Shown: positions 43,626 through 53,076, counted from the stretch's first letter. The stretch: DNA of 64,000 nucleotides from Agromyces sp. Root81 (GCF_001429165.1 NZ_LMIR01000001.1:518875-582874); one strand, 5' to 3'. The notes: generated by a model from the sequence alone, not told the origin. A program made the numbers and translations.

Positions 43626-44864
43626 TCACCTTTTCCCTTGCTGTAACGCGATTGGTCGGCGTGTTGGGTGTCGCAGGCGGGCCGAGCACCAGTCCACCAC
43701 CACGGAAGACTGAACGAATCGAGCGGCTATCCGGCGATACCCGGCGGAGTTCGGGTGGATGCCGTCCAGTAGGTCGTCGACATCGTCAGGTCCGAACAGC
43801 GCGGTTCCGTCGAGGTAGACAAGATTTCCGTCGCGCTCAGACCGCTGCTCGACGATGCTGCTCATGAGGGCCCGGACTGCACGGAGGGTGAGCGCGTCGT
43901 CCGTGTACGGTACGCCGGCTTCGGCTCGACGCGTGGCGAGATAGCGCTGCTGGCCGTCGTCGTATTCAACCGGTCCGGCGGTGTCCTCCAGCATCGGGCA
44001 GGTGATCGGCGAGATGAGCAGGATCGGGGTATCTGGCTTGCCTTCGCGGATGGTGTCCAGGAATCCGTGGAGTGCTGAGACGAAGGTGCGACGTTTGAGT
44101 GAGTCGGCGCCGACGATGTTGATGCCGACCTTCAGTGAGATGAGATCGGCGTCATTGTCGCGCAGGGTTCGTGCGACGAACTGGTCGAGGTGAGCGCTGG
44201 ACCCCAAGCCCAGGCTGGTGATTTCCAAACCCAGCTCGCGCGACGCCGCCACGGGCCAGACCCCGAACGGTGTGTCCGCTTCAGCGCAGTGGCTGATCGA
44301 GCTTCCGTGGTGCAACCACTTCGGCACGTCAGGTTGAGGTGCGGGGAGGAGCTGCGCGTCCGCACGGATGTCGTGGATCTCGACGGACGCATTGTTCGGT
44401 AGCCAGAGGGTAATGTCCTGCTCTCGCCCGCCGGCCCCGACGTCGACCCGGGCGATCGTCGGCCGTCCGGGAACGAGAGTCAGGTCGTTGGGATTCGTTC
44501 CGCGTCGATAGCGCCCATCGATTGAGGTTTCCGCCGAGTGCGGTCGCCCATCAATGGTGACGCCAAGGACGGCCGGAACCATCTCCTGGGGTGTGTTCCC
44601 CAAGATCAGCCGTGTGGAGGTGAACTCGAGTTCGATCCACCGAGCCGCGGTCGAGAGTGCGATCCGCACTCCTGAGCACTGTTCGGAGGCCAGGGCGAGC
44701 ATCGGTCCGTCGAATTGACTGCGTGTCCACTCCGGCAGGCGCGCCGGCATCAGCCCGGCGGCTGTCGTCCGGATCGTGAGTGCGCCGCGGATGGAGCTGT
44801 GAAGCAGGGCAGCGATTCCCTCGCGCATGGGCTGCTCGGGCGACCTGGGAGTGGGGTCGCTCAT
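43626..44864 (-). CDS. SGNH/GDSL family hydrolase
   Basis: A 412-residue protein with an N-terminal beta-rich region of about 180 residues and a C-terminal SGNH esterase domain. KWLHHGSSISH (near 188) is in the position of the GDS nucleophile block, SLGLGSSAHLDQF and GINIVG resemble blocks II-III, and DGIHPNSAGYRRI gives the Asp/His pair. It may remove acyl groups from a deoxy sugar or glycan. ATG at 44864 overlaps the mutarotase stop by 1 bp; it is the last gene of the sugar operon. Confidence 0.78.
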   Translation of the reverse strand: MSDPTPRSPEQPMREGIAALLHSSIRGALTIRTTAAGLMPARLPEWTRSQFDGPMLALASEQCSGVRIALSTAARWIELEFTSTRLILGNTPQEMVPAVLGVTIDGRPHSAETSIDGRYRRGTNPNDLTLVPGRPTIARVDVGAGGREQDITLWLPNNASVEIHDIRADAQLLPAPQPDVPKWLHHGSSISHCAEADTPFGVWPVAASRELGLEITSLGLGSSAHLDQFVARTLRDNDADLISLKVGINIVGADSLKRRTFVSALHGFLDTIREGKPDTPILLISPITCPMLEDTAGPVEYDDGQQRYLATRRAEAGVPYTDDALTLRAVRALMSSIVEQRSERDGNLVYLDGTALFGPDDVDDLLDGIHPNSAGYRRIAARFVQSSVVVDWCSARLRHPTRRPIALQQGKR

Positions 44865-45187
44865 CAGTCCACGTGAAAGATCTCGGGAATGGTCATCCAC
44901 CATTCGCCCGCTGCCCTCTCGGGAAACGGTCGCTGCAGCGGGCCGCAGACCGCCCACCAGCGTTGAGTCACAGGGTCTTCAGCGATCCAGGCCATGTCGG
45001 CGTCGTAGTCGTCACCGACGTACTCCATGTAGGAGAAGAGCACGTCGCCGTGCCGGAAGATCGAGTAGTTGCGTATGTTGCCCGCCGAAAGCCGTTCGAG
45101 CACCAGCGGCCACACGTCAGCGTGCAGGCGCTCGTATTGCTCGCGGTTCTCGGGAGGCATCCCGATCACTGAACCGAGCCGCCTCAT
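44864..45187 (-). CDS. L-rhamnose/L-fucose mutarotase (RhaM/DUF718)
   Basis: A 107-residue protein of the RhaM family that interconverts alpha and beta anomers of L-rhamnose or L-fucose. REQYERLHADVWPLVLERL holds the His ligand, NIRNYSIFRHGDVLFSYMEY follows, and the end TIPEIFHVD is family-typical. ATG at 45187 overlaps the SDR stop by 4 bp. A mutarotase in this operon supports a 6-deoxy-hexose as substrate. Confidence 0.87.
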   Translation of the reverse strand: MRRLGSVIGMPPENREQYERLHADVWPLVLERLSAGNIRNYSIFRHGDVLFSYMEYVGDDYDADMAWIAEDPVTQRWWAVCGPLQRPFPERAAGEWWMTIPEIFHVD

Positions 45188-45942
45188 CGACGCTCCCCCG
45201 CCGCGCGCGCCCGGAGGTGGGTCAAGCCACCGTCGACTTCGAGCGCTGTGCCCGTGATGGAGCCGGACATCGGACTTGCAAGGAAGGCGATCGCGTCGGC
45301 GACTTCGGGAGGTGTCACCATGCGGCCGGTGGCCTGGCGGGCATCGAGGGCGGCTCGCTCCGCATCCGGGTCTGCGAAGCCCTCGAGCATGCGCTCGACG
45401 AACGGGGTGGCGACCGTGCCAGGGCTCACGCAGTTCACACGTACTCCCTCTGCGACATGATCGGTCGCCATGGCATATGTCAGGGCGAGGACCGCACCCT
45501 TCGACGCGGAGTAGAGCGCACGCTGCGGGAGTCCGTTCAGCGCTGCGACGGAGCACAGGTTGACGATCGCGGCCGCCGGTGATCGTCGCAGCCATGGCAG
45601 GGCGGCCGCCGCGACCCGGGCCATGCCGATGACGTTGACGTCGAGCACGCGCGCCCACTCGGCGTCGCCGTTCTCTTCGACGGTCCCGACGGCGCTGATG
45701 CCGGCATTGTTGATGATGATGTCGATGCGGCCGAAGGAGGCTGCGACCGCCGCGATGGCGGCTTCGACGCTCGCTCGATCGGTGACGTCGGCTTCGAAGG
45801 CGACGAGCGGGTGCGTTACCTCGGTGGTTCGGTCCAGCACCGCCACTCTGGCCCCACGAGCGGCGAGCGTCTGCGCCGCGGCGAGGCCGATGCCGGATGC
45901 CCCGCCCGTGACCACGGCCACCAGACCTTCAAAATCGTTCAT
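45184..45942 (-). CDS. SDR dehydrogenase of the sugar operon
   Basis: A 252-residue short-chain dehydrogenase: TGGASGIGLAAAQTL cofactor loop, NNAGISAVGTV, Ser in NLCSVAALNG, YSASKGAVLALTYAM with Tyr/Lys. In L-fucose clusters an SDR at this position oxidises 2-keto-3-deoxy-L-fuconate to the 2,4-diketo acid, just before the FAH-family hydrolase. It overlaps the hydrolase by 4 bp and the mutarotase by 4 bp. Assignment is from gene order. Confidence 0.8.
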   Translation of the reverse strand: MNDFEGLVAVVTGGASGIGLAAAQTLAARGARVAVLDRTTEVTHPLVAFEADVTDRASVEAAIAAVAASFGRIDIIINNAGISAVGTVEENGDAEWARVLDVNVIGMARVAAAALPWLRRSPAAAIVNLCSVAALNGLPQRALYSASKGAVLALTYAMATDHVAEGVRVNCVSPGTVATPFVERMLEGFADPDAERAALDARQATGRMVTPPEVADAIAFLASPMSGSITGTALEVDGGLTHLRARAAGERR

Positions 45943-46793
45943 GCTTGCACCATCCTCTGCCGGGCCCGTCCGAGCCCGTCGATCTCGAGTTCGACGATGT
46001 CGCCGGCCCGCAAGTACGGGTTGCCGGGTGTTCCGAGCGCAACGCCGGCGGGCGTACCGGTGTTGATGACGTCACCCGGATGCAGCACCATGAATTGGCT
46101 CAGGTACCACACCACGTGGGCGACCGTGAACAGCATGTTCGCGGTTGTGCCGTTCTGGCGCATTTCGCCGCCGACCCAGAGGCGCAGGCCCAACTGCTGC
46201 GGATCGGGGACCAGGCCGGCCGGCACCAGCTCTGGTCCGAACGGGTTGAAGGTCTCACAGCTCTTGCCCTTGTCCCACTGGCCGCCCCGCTCGAGCTGGA
46301 ACTCCCGCTCTGACACGTCGTGTGACACTGCGTACCCTGCGACATGGGCGAGCGCGTCGGCGGCCGAGTCCAGGTACCGGGCGGTTGAGCCGATCACGAC
46401 ACCGAGCTCGACCTCCCAGTCGGTTTTTCGGGATCCGCGCGGAATGAGCACATCGTCGAATGGCCCCACCATCGTCGATGGATCCTTCATGAAGACGACG
46501 GGCTCGGTCGGGAGCGCCGCCCCGGTCTCTGCGGCATGGTCGCTGTAGTTGAGGCCGATGCAGACGATCTTGCCGGGCCGTGCAATGGGAGCCCCGATCC
46601 GCATCGTGGAGGCGTCCAGTTCGGGAAGCAGCCCGAGCGCGCCCGCCAATCGAGAGATCCCGTCGGACCCGAAGAAGGCGCCGTCGAAGTCGTGAGCGAC
46701 GGGGCGCGCATCGAGGGTGCGCCCGGCATGCCGGACGACGGGGAGCTCCTCGCCGGGCGCGCCGAGGCGGGCGAGGGTGAACGGTTCAGTCAT
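45939..46793 (-). CDS. Fumarylacetoacetate hydrolase family protein
   Basis: A 284-residue FAH-fold hydrolase. CIGLNYSDHAAETGAALP is the metal-binding opening, VVFMKDPSTMVGPFDDV and DWEVELGVVIGSTARYL carry Glu/Asp ligands, and GDVINTGTPAGVALG the substrate loop. In oxidative L-fucose and L-rhamnose pathways this protein hydrolyses the 2,4-diketo-3-deoxy acid to pyruvate and L-lactate. ATG at 46793; its start overlaps the lactonase stop by 8 bp. Confidence 0.83.
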   Translation of the reverse strand: MTEPFTLARLGAPGEELPVVRHAGRTLDARPVAHDFDGAFFGSDGISRLAGALGLLPELDASTMRIGAPIARPGKIVCIGLNYSDHAAETGAALPTEPVVFMKDPSTMVGPFDDVLIPRGSRKTDWEVELGVVIGSTARYLDSAADALAHVAGYAVSHDVSEREFQLERGGQWDKGKSCETFNPFGPELVPAGLVPDPQQLGLRLWVGGEMRQNGTTANMLFTVAHVVWYLSQFMVLHPGDVINTGTPAGVALGTPGNPYLRAGDIVELEIDGLGRARQRMVQA

Positions 46794-47667
46794 CGGTGGC
46801 CTTCGTGTCGTCGAGTCGGTAGAAGGATCGGGCGGTCCCCGCGAGGATGGCGGCCCGGTCGTTGTCGTCGACGTCAGCAAGCAGGTCTCGGATGCCTCGC
46901 CACACCCGTGCGTATCCTCCGGCGATGAGCGACACCGGCCAGTCACCGCCGTACATGAGGCGGCCTGCTCCGAAGACGTCGAATGCGTGCTCGAAGGCCG
47001 GGCGGACCGTTTCGACGGTCCAGTCTCCGGGTTGACCCACAGCCGAGTACAGCCCGGACACCTTGCCGTAGACGCGCGGATTCTCGGCGACTTCGGCGAG
47101 CAGTGAGGCCCAGGGCTGCCAGTCGTCCGACCCGATCGGTGGCTTGTTGAGGTGGTCGAGCACGATGGTCAGCTGCGGATGCCGCTCCGAGATCGCGACG
47201 ACCGCCCGAAGGTGTTCGGGAAGCACCCCGACGACGTCGAACGGGACGCCGGCCTGCTCCAGGAGGCCGAGGGTTGCATCCACGTCAGGGCGGAGAAGCC
47301 AGTGCGGATCCGTGCGATCGTGGATCAGGTTGCGGACGCCGCAGAACTTCCGCTCACGCTGCAACTCGGCCAGTCGGTCCGCTGCCCGGTCAGGTTCGTG
47401 CAGGGGAACGTACCCGACAACGCCGACCACGAGGGAGTTCTGCCTGGCGACCTCGAACATGTGCTCGGTGTCATCGTCGTTGTCGGCGGACTGGACGAGC
47501 ACCGTACCGGTCACGCCGACCGCCTCGAAGTCCGGCAAGACCTCGTGCATGTCGAAGGTGCGGTACAACCGTCCAGCCTCGGGGCCGAGCCAGGCGTATT
47601 CGGCTCGTTCGAGATTCCAGACATGCTGGTGGGAGTCGATGATCTCGCCTGTTGAACGCTCAGACAC
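46786..47667 (-). CDS. Amidohydrolase-family sugar lactonase (L-fuconolactonase-like)
   Basis: A 293-residue TIM-barrel hydrolase of COG3618. IDSHQHVWNLERAEYAWL gives the first metal-binding histidines, TIVLDHLNKPPIG and MYGGDWPVSLIAGGY the later ones. It opens L-fucono-1,5-lactone or a similar sugar lactone. GTG start at 47667 (VSERSTGEIIDSHQH) overlaps the aldo/keto reductase stop by 8 bp. Confidence 0.83.
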   Translation of the reverse strand: MSERSTGEIIDSHQHVWNLERAEYAWLGPEAGRLYRTFDMHEVLPDFEAVGVTGTVLVQSADNDDDTEHMFEVARQNSLVVGVVGYVPLHEPDRAADRLAELQRERKFCGVRNLIHDRTDPHWLLRPDVDATLGLLEQAGVPFDVVGVLPEHLRAVVAISERHPQLTIVLDHLNKPPIGSDDWQPWASLLAEVAENPRVYGKVSGLYSAVGQPGDWTVETVRPAFEHAFDVFGAGRLMYGGDWPVSLIAGGYARVWRGIRDLLADVDDNDRAAILAGTARSFYRLDDTKATDD

Positions 47668-48646
47668 TGCGCACCAGACCACGTTCGACGAGTGCCGTCC
47701 AGAACTCTTCGGGGATGCGGGCCGTATACCGACGCACTGTCTCCGCCACCTGCTCCGCGGTCCTCGTCCCGACGACAACGGAGACCACTGCCGGATGCCG
47801 ATGCGGGAAGGCGATAGCGGCCTCCGGCAGTGTGATGCCGAATTCCTCGCAGACATCGGCGAGCCTGTTCGCGCGTGCGATGGCCTCGGACGGCGCTTGG
47901 GCGTAATCGTAGGAGGAATTCGCGGCCGGACGAGCTGTGGCAAGGAGTCCGGAGTTGTAGACCGCGGCGGCCACGATGCCGACGCCGCGCTCCTCGGCGA
48001 GGGGCAGGAGCTCATCCAGGGCTCCCTGCTCGAGCAGGGTGTAGCGCCCCGCGAGCATGATCACGTCGATGTCGTGGCGCCGGACGAACTCGGCGGGCAT
48101 CGCCGACTGGTTCATCCCGGCGCCGACGGCACGGACCACTCCTTCATCGCGCAACTCGATCAGCGCCGGGATCGCCTCGGCATGGGCCGCTTCGCCGTGC
48201 TCATCGGGGTCGTGCAGATACGCGATGTCGATGCGGTCGAGCCCGAGCCGGTCGAGGCTTTCGAAGACGGACCGGCGGATGCCGTCGCGGCGGAAGTCCC
48301 ATTGGCGTCGCACCGTGGCGGGAACGACGAAGTTCTGGTCGTCCATGGCGCCTTCGGGATTTCCGCTCGGCACGAGCAGCCGGCCCACCTTCGTGGAGAG
48401 GACGAATTCGTCACGCGGACGTGTCGACAAGGCGTGTCCGAGCCGGCGTTCGGAGAGGCCGAGGCCGTAGTGAGGGGCCGTGTCGAAGTATCGGATGCCG
48501 GCATCCCAGGCCGCATCGATGGTGGCCGCGGCCTCTTCGTCCGTGATCGCACGACCGAGGTTCCCGAGCTGGGCGGCGCCCATCCCGAGTTCTGTCAGCG
48601 ACACCGTGGTTCGGAGCATGCGACGTCGTACGGATGTGACCTGCAT
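47660..48646 (-). CDS. Aldo/keto reductase (L-fucose dehydrogenase-like)
   Basis: A 328-residue aldo/keto reductase. FDTAPHYGLGLSERRLGHAL has Asp and Tyr of the catalytic tetrad, LSTKVGRLLVPSG the Lys and IAYLHDPDEH the His. Relatives act as D-threo-aldose/L-fucose 1-dehydrogenases, which make the lactone used by the next enzyme. ATG at 48646 follows GAGGGTGG and starts 2 bp after the preceding stop; an internal ATG at 48619 also fits. Confidence 0.82.
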   Translation of the reverse strand: MQVTSVRRRMLRTTVSLTELGMGAAQLGNLGRAITDEEAAATIDAAWDAGIRYFDTAPHYGLGLSERRLGHALSTRPRDEFVLSTKVGRLLVPSGNPEGAMDDQNFVVPATVRRQWDFRRDGIRRSVFESLDRLGLDRIDIAYLHDPDEHGEAAHAEAIPALIELRDEGVVRAVGAGMNQSAMPAEFVRRHDIDVIMLAGRYTLLEQGALDELLPLAEERGVGIVAAAVYNSGLLATARPAANSSYDYAQAPSEAIARANRLADVCEEFGITLPEAAIAFPHRHPAVVSVVVGTRTAEQVAETVRRYTARIPEEFWTALVERGLVRSV

Positions 48647-48648
48647 AG

Positions 48649-49746
48649 CTAAGCCACCCTCGCATCGTCGAGGCCGTCGAGGTCCCAGTCGATGCCCAGG
48701 CCGAGCGTCTCGGGAGCCCACGCCGCGCCGTCGCGGATCGTGATCTCCGAGGTCGTGACGGCGCGCAGCTGCGGGATGTGCTCGAGGTAGAGGGCGTTGG
48801 GAATCGCGCAGGCAAGGGAGAGGTGCAGTTCCATCAGGAAATGCGGTGCGACAGTGACGTTGAACGACTCAGCGAGATGCGCGACCTTCAGCCAGGGGGT
48901 GATTCCACCGACCCGGGCGACATCCACCTGAACGATCGACGCGGCACCGCGCTGGAGGTACTCCCGGAACTGCCCGACGGAGTACATGCTCTCGCCGACC
49001 GCCACGGGAATCGCCGTCGTGTTCGCGAGCCGCTCGTGGCCGGCGACATCTTCAGCGGGGAGCGGCTCCTCGAACCAGAAGATGTCCAGGTCGCGGAACA
49101 GGTTCGCCCGACGAATCGCCTCAGCGCTGGTGAGCGACTGATTGGCGTCGATCATGACGTGGAACTCAGGGCCGACCGCCTCACGCACCGCACTCAAGCG
49201 TGCAAGGTCGTGGTGGGCATTCGGCAGGCCGACCTTGATCTTCGCTCCGGGCAGGCCTCGGTTCCGGCTCGCGAGCGCCTGAGTCACGAGTTCGTCAGGC
49301 GAGAGGTGAAGCCACCCGCCTTCGGTGTCATAGACCGGCACAGACGGCGAGGAGCCGCCCGCGAGTTTCCAGAGCGGGATTCCGGTGCGTCGCGATCGGG
49401 CATCCCACACCGCCGTATCGATCGCGGCGAGCGCCAGGGACGTGATCGGCCCTATCGTGGTGGCTCGGGTCGAGTTGAAGGCGGCGTACCAGACGGCTTC
49501 TGGGCGATCCGCGTCCTCCCCGATCACGGCGTCGAGGAGACCGCCTCGCAGCATCTCGAGAACGGCACGGCCACCCGTGCCGATGGTGTAGCTGTAGCCG
49601 AGCCCGGTCAGTCCGTCGGCGGTCGTCAACGAGACGAACACCGTCTCCTGCTTGAGGAACGCTTGCACCGCATCCGTGCGTTTGGTTTCGACTTCGAGGT
49701 CGACCAGCCAAGCCTCGGCGGAAACGATCGTCGCGCCACGTGTCAT
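48649..49746 (-). CDS. Enolase-superfamily sugar-acid dehydratase (1), mandelate racemase type
   Basis: A 365-residue MR-subgroup enzyme. Bases K169 and K171 in GAKIKVGL, metal ligands D200 (MIDANQ), E226 (FWFEEPL) and E252 (VGES), D275 and H302 (VAPHFLMELH) form the complete active site. In this operon the expected job is dehydration of a sugar acid such as L-fuconate to its 2-keto-3-deoxy form. Typical L-fuconate dehydratases are longer (about 430-440), so the substrate may differ. AAGGAG ribosome site before ATG. Confidence 0.83.
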   Translation of the reverse strand: MTRGATIVSAEAWLVDLEVETKRTDAVQAFLKQETVFVSLTTADGLTGLGYSYTIGTGGRAVLEMLRGGLLDAVIGEDADRPEAVWYAAFNSTRATTIGPITSLALAAIDTAVWDARSRRTGIPLWKLAGGSSPSVPVYDTEGGWLHLSPDELVTQALASRNRGLPGAKIKVGLPNAHHDLARLSAVREAVGPEFHVMIDANQSLTSAEAIRRANLFRDLDIFWFEEPLPAEDVAGHERLANTTAIPVAVGESMYSVGQFREYLQRGAASIVQVDVARVGGITPWLKVAHLAESFNVTVAPHFLMELHLSLACAIPNALYLEHIPQLRAVTTSEITIRDGAAWAPETLGLGIDWDLDGLDDARVA

Positions 49747-49817
49747 TGAAACAATCTCCTTGGTTGTGATCCCGCAGATCTTCGAGGGCGGGGGCTCATG
49801 CGCGACGTCTTCAGTGG

Positions 49818-50768
49818 TCAGCTCTTGACGGAGCCGGCGAGAACACCACGTACGAGCAGCTTCGAAGACGCTACGAAGACGATCAGGATCGGGACGGCGA
49901 CGATCAGGCCGGCAAGGGCGATCTCGGGCTGTCTGATGGGGAGGATGCTGGCTCCGATGCCGGGGTTGAGTGCCGGGGTGGCGCTGAACAGCACGCCGAG
50001 GCCGACCGGCAACGGCAGGACCTCCCCCGAGGTCACCATGACGTACGGGAGGAAGTAATTCACCCAAGTGGCGGTGAAACTGAAGAACGCGAGCATCCCG
50101 AGCAGCCCCTTCGACAGCGGCAGCGCGACGCGCCAGAACGTTCCGAATTCCCCCGCGCCGTCGATGCGTGCGGCTTCGTAGAGTTCCTTGGGGATCGAGG
50201 TCGAGAAGTAGATGTACGCGAGGAATACACCGAACGGGTAGAACGAACTCGTCAGGATGATGGCCCACGGGGTGTTGTAGATCCCGAGCGCGGTCACCTC
50301 GATGAAGAGGGGAAGCACCAGCGCAACCGGGGGCACGATCATCGCGATGAGCGTCGTCATCAACAGCGTCCTGCGGAACGGCAAGGGCGCGGTCGCCAGC
50401 GCGTAGCCGGCCAGGATCGCCGTCGCGCACGAGATGAACACGATCGTCGCGGTGTACCAGACCGAGTTCCAGATCCAGGTGACGAGTCGGCCGTCTTGGA
50501 ACAGCATCAGGTTGTTCCACGCAACGGCGTACTGGTCGAACGAACCGAAGGCGAACGGACTCAGCGACGTCAGCTCGTCGGCCGTCTTGGAGGGCGCAAG
50601 GACGAGCCAGATCATCGGCACGACGCTGAACACCGCGAAGGCCACCAGCACGATCCAGGTGACGATCCGACCCGGCAGGCGTCTGACGTTCAGTGCACGC
50701 GAACGTGGTGCCCGAGCGGTGCCGACCGTGGTCATCGCGTAAGTGTCTGTGCTCATGGTGGTGCTCAT
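49818..50768 (-). CDS. Carbohydrate ABC transporter permease (MalG type)
   Basis: A 316-residue inner membrane permease with six helices; the EAA loop EAARIDGAGEFGTFWRVALP binds the ATPase. It forms the importer channel with the MalF-type protein encoded just upstream (4-bp overlap). No ATPase gene is in the operon, as is usual for actinobacterial sugar importers that share one MsiK-type ATPase. Confidence 0.9.
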   Translation of the reverse strand: MSTTMSTDTYAMTTVGTARAPRSRALNVRRLPGRIVTWIVLVAFAVFSVVPMIWLVLAPSKTADELTSLSPFAFGSFDQYAVAWNNLMLFQDGRLVTWIWNSVWYTATIVFISCATAILAGYALATAPLPFRRTLLMTTLIAMIVPPVALVLPLFIEVTALGIYNTPWAIILTSSFYPFGVFLAYIYFSTSIPKELYEAARIDGAGEFGTFWRVALPLSKGLLGMLAFFSFTATWVNYFLPYVMVTSGEVLPLPVGLGVLFSATPALNPGIGASILPIRQPEIALAGLIVAVPILIVFVASSKLLVRGVLAGSVKS

Positions 50769-51709
50769 ATCGCGCTCCCTGCCGGCATGGCGGCACGTGC
50801 CGCCTTCTTGGATCTCTTCGTCGTCGGTCGCGCTTCCTCGAAGAAGTCGGTTCGGAAGATCGCGATCAGTGCCGCGATGATGCAGATCACGAGGAGCATC
50901 AGGGACAGCGCCGCGGAAGCCCCGAGATTGCCCGACTGGAAGGCGAACGAGTAGCTCAGCTGGTTGAGGGACCAGTTGTCTGCGAGCCCGGGATAGACAG
51001 TGGAGGAGATGAGGTAGGGCTCGACGAAGATCTGGAGCCCGGCCGCGAAGGTCAGGATGGACATGTAGATGAGGTAGCGCCGGATGAGCGGCAACTTGAT
51101 CTGCAGTCCGATCTGGAATGCGTTCGCCCCGTCGATCCGCGCCGCCTCGAGGATGTCGTCGGAGATCGACTGGAGGGACCCGTACTGCACGATGATCCAG
51201 TTGCCTGCACCGGTGAAGAAGGCCATCAGCACGAAGATCCAGACGAGGTTCCCCGTGTTCCAGATCTGGCTGCCCTCCGTGATGCCGACCGCTCGAAGGA
51301 GGTCGCCGTAGGGGCTGTACGTCGGCTCGAGCATGAAGTACCAGACGAGGATCGCAACGGCGCCCGAAATGGATGCCGGGACGATGTAGGCCGCCCGGAG
51401 CGGTACCGTCCAGCGGCTGCGGATGGCGTCGAGCAGCAGCGACATCGCGGCCACCACGAGCACCATGAGCGGCACGTAGATCACGAGGAACGTTGCAACG
51501 TTGGTGAGCGCGGGCAGGAAGCGGAAGTCCTGGATGACGACCAGGTAGTTGAGAAATCCGCCCGCCGGATTCACCATCGACGGCTTGAGTGCAGTGAAGA
51601 ACGCCATCACCACAGGGACGACGCCGAAGGCGACGAGCAGTATGAGGTACGGGGCGAACATCAGTGACCCCGAGAGGGCGCTCATCCTCTTGATTCGCGA
51701 ACGCGCCAT
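50765..51709 (-). CDS. Carbohydrate ABC transporter permease (MalF type)
   Basis: A 314-residue permease with about six helices, YLILLVAFGVVPVVMAFFTA being the first, and the EAA loop EAARIDGANAFQIGLQIKLP. It pairs with the MalG-type permease and receives sugar from the binding protein encoded 86 bp upstream. A hairpin lies in that gap. Confidence 0.9.
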   Translation of the reverse strand: MARSRIKRMSALSGSLMFAPYLILLVAFGVVPVVMAFFTALKPSMVNPAGGFLNYLVVIQDFRFLPALTNVATFLVIYVPLMVLVVAAMSLLLDAIRSRWTVPLRAAYIVPASISGAVAILVWYFMLEPTYSPYGDLLRAVGITEGSQIWNTGNLVWIFVLMAFFTGAGNWIIVQYGSLQSISDDILEAARIDGANAFQIGLQIKLPLIRRYLIYMSILTFAAGLQIFVEPYLISSTVYPGLADNWSLNQLSYSFAFQSGNLGASAALSLMLLVICIIAALIAIFRTDFFEEARPTTKRSKKAARAAMPAGSAI

Positions 51710-51736
51710 TACGTTTCCGAGCCTTTCTCTTGCAGT

Positions 51737-51775
51737 CCCGGGGGGCCGACGCCGTATGGCGCCGACCCTCCGGGG
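51737..51775 (-). promoter_or_regulatory. Hairpin between binding-protein and permease genes
   Basis: GC-rich arms (about 17 bp with a few G-U or mismatched pairs, loop GTAT) lie just after the binding-protein stop. Such hairpins commonly protect the 3' end of binding-protein mRNA or partly stop transcription so that more binding protein than permease is made. Confidence 0.5.
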
Positions 51776-51795
51776 ACGAGTTCGGCGGCCAGTTG

Positions 51796-53076
51796 CTACT
51801 GGGTCACCTTGTAGCCCGAGCCGGGCGCGAGCTGGATGAGCGACTCCTGGAACTTGCGGGTCGCTTCCGCGACCGGGGTTCCGGCGTTGATCTCGGTCTG
51901 CAGCACTGCGCCGACCTGGCCCTGGATGTCGTAGCGGACCGGCTTCTCGCTCGGATTGATGAGTGTGGCCTGCTGCACCATGGCCGGAACCGGGCTGGAT
52001 GCGTAGTACGGGTCCGATCCGACGCGCTCGGCCCAGGCCTCGAAGGCCGGCCCGGATCCTGGGAAGGTGACGGAGTCCGCCAGGAGCTCGGGGTCGGTCG
52101 CGAGGTAGGTGACGGCGTCAGCGGCGGCGTCCGGGAACTTCGAGTGCGACGATGCCATCCAGATGCCGCCTCCCCACTCGCCCGAGTATGCCTGGTCGTT
52201 GCCATCCCAGATCGGCATCGGTGCGGCTGCGACGTGTCCCTCGGGAATCGCCCACGAGCTTTCGGGCCGAAGCACGAACTCACCGAACCAGGAGGGGCCG
52301 AATGTCATGGCGACCTTGCCGGCCTGCGCGACGTCGGCGAGGAATCCGGCATCGAACGACGATCGGGTATCGAGCACACCAGCGTCGACAAGTGGCTGCA
52401 CGAGGTCGGCCACTCGCGTGCACTCCTCCGCATCCGGATCGATGCGCACCGTGGTCGAGTCATCGGCTGCGGCCATCGGGCAGCCGCTGGGCCACAGGTA
52501 GGAGGCGTAGTAGTTCTGGTCGCCGATCGCGCCTGCGACGTAGCCGGTACCCTCCAGCTTCATCGCCTCCGTCGCGAACTCCTCCATCGTCGTGGGCACC
52601 GTCAGCCCGAGCTCCTCGAACACGACGGCGTCATACCAGAGCACGCTCTGGGCGAGATCGTTCTTCAAGCAGTAGTAGTCGCCATCGATGAGACACCAAT
52701 CGTTGGCGCCGTCATAGCTCTTGAAGACGGACTCATCGACGGTCTCGGACAGGTTGGCGGCATAGCCGTTGCTCGGGTCGGCGAGGATGGCGACGTCGTT
52801 CGGTCCGCCAGCGAACACGACGTCGGGCCAGCCGCTCCCCGTAGTGTTGAAGAGCGAGATCTTGGTCAGGAGCTCGGCCGTGTCGATCACCTCGACGGTG
52901 ACATCCACGTCACCCTTCACGGATTCCTGGTAGGCCTTCGCGGCCGGCTCGCGAACCGAGTCCACCCAGATCAGGAGTTCGGGCGTTCCGCCCCCAGCGT
53001 CTCCGCTGCCGGCCGTGCAACCGGCCATGCCGAAGACGGCCATCAGCGCCAACGGGAGCGCAAGTCGTTTGTTCAT
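51796..53076 (-). CDS. Sugar ABC transporter substrate-binding lipoprotein
   Basis: A 426-residue extracellular solute-binding protein (family 1). Signal peptide MNKRLALPLALMAVFGMAGC ends in lipobox Cys20; the mature part follows with a Gly/Asp-rich linker, LLIWVDSVREPAAKAYQES and several Tyr/Trp-rich strands typical of sugar-binding. It catches the substrate at the membrane surface for the two permeases. 94 bp separate it from the upstream enolase-superfamily gene. Confidence 0.9.
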   Translation of the reverse strand: MNKRLALPLALMAVFGMAGCTAGSGDAGGGTPELLIWVDSVREPAAKAYQESVKGDVDVTVEVIDTAELLTKISLFNTTGSGWPDVVFAGGPNDVAILADPSNGYAANLSETVDESVFKSYDGANDWCLIDGDYYCLKNDLAQSVLWYDAVVFEELGLTVPTTMEEFATEAMKLEGTGYVAGAIGDQNYYASYLWPSGCPMAAADDSTTVRIDPDAEECTRVADLVQPLVDAGVLDTRSSFDAGFLADVAQAGKVAMTFGPSWFGEFVLRPESSWAIPEGHVAAAPMPIWDGNDQAYSGEWGGGIWMASSHSKFPDAAADAVTYLATDPELLADSVTFPGSGPAFEAWAERVGSDPYYASSPVPAMVQQATLINPSEKPVRYDIQGQVGAVLQTEINAGTPVAEATRKFQESLIQLAPGSGYKVTQ

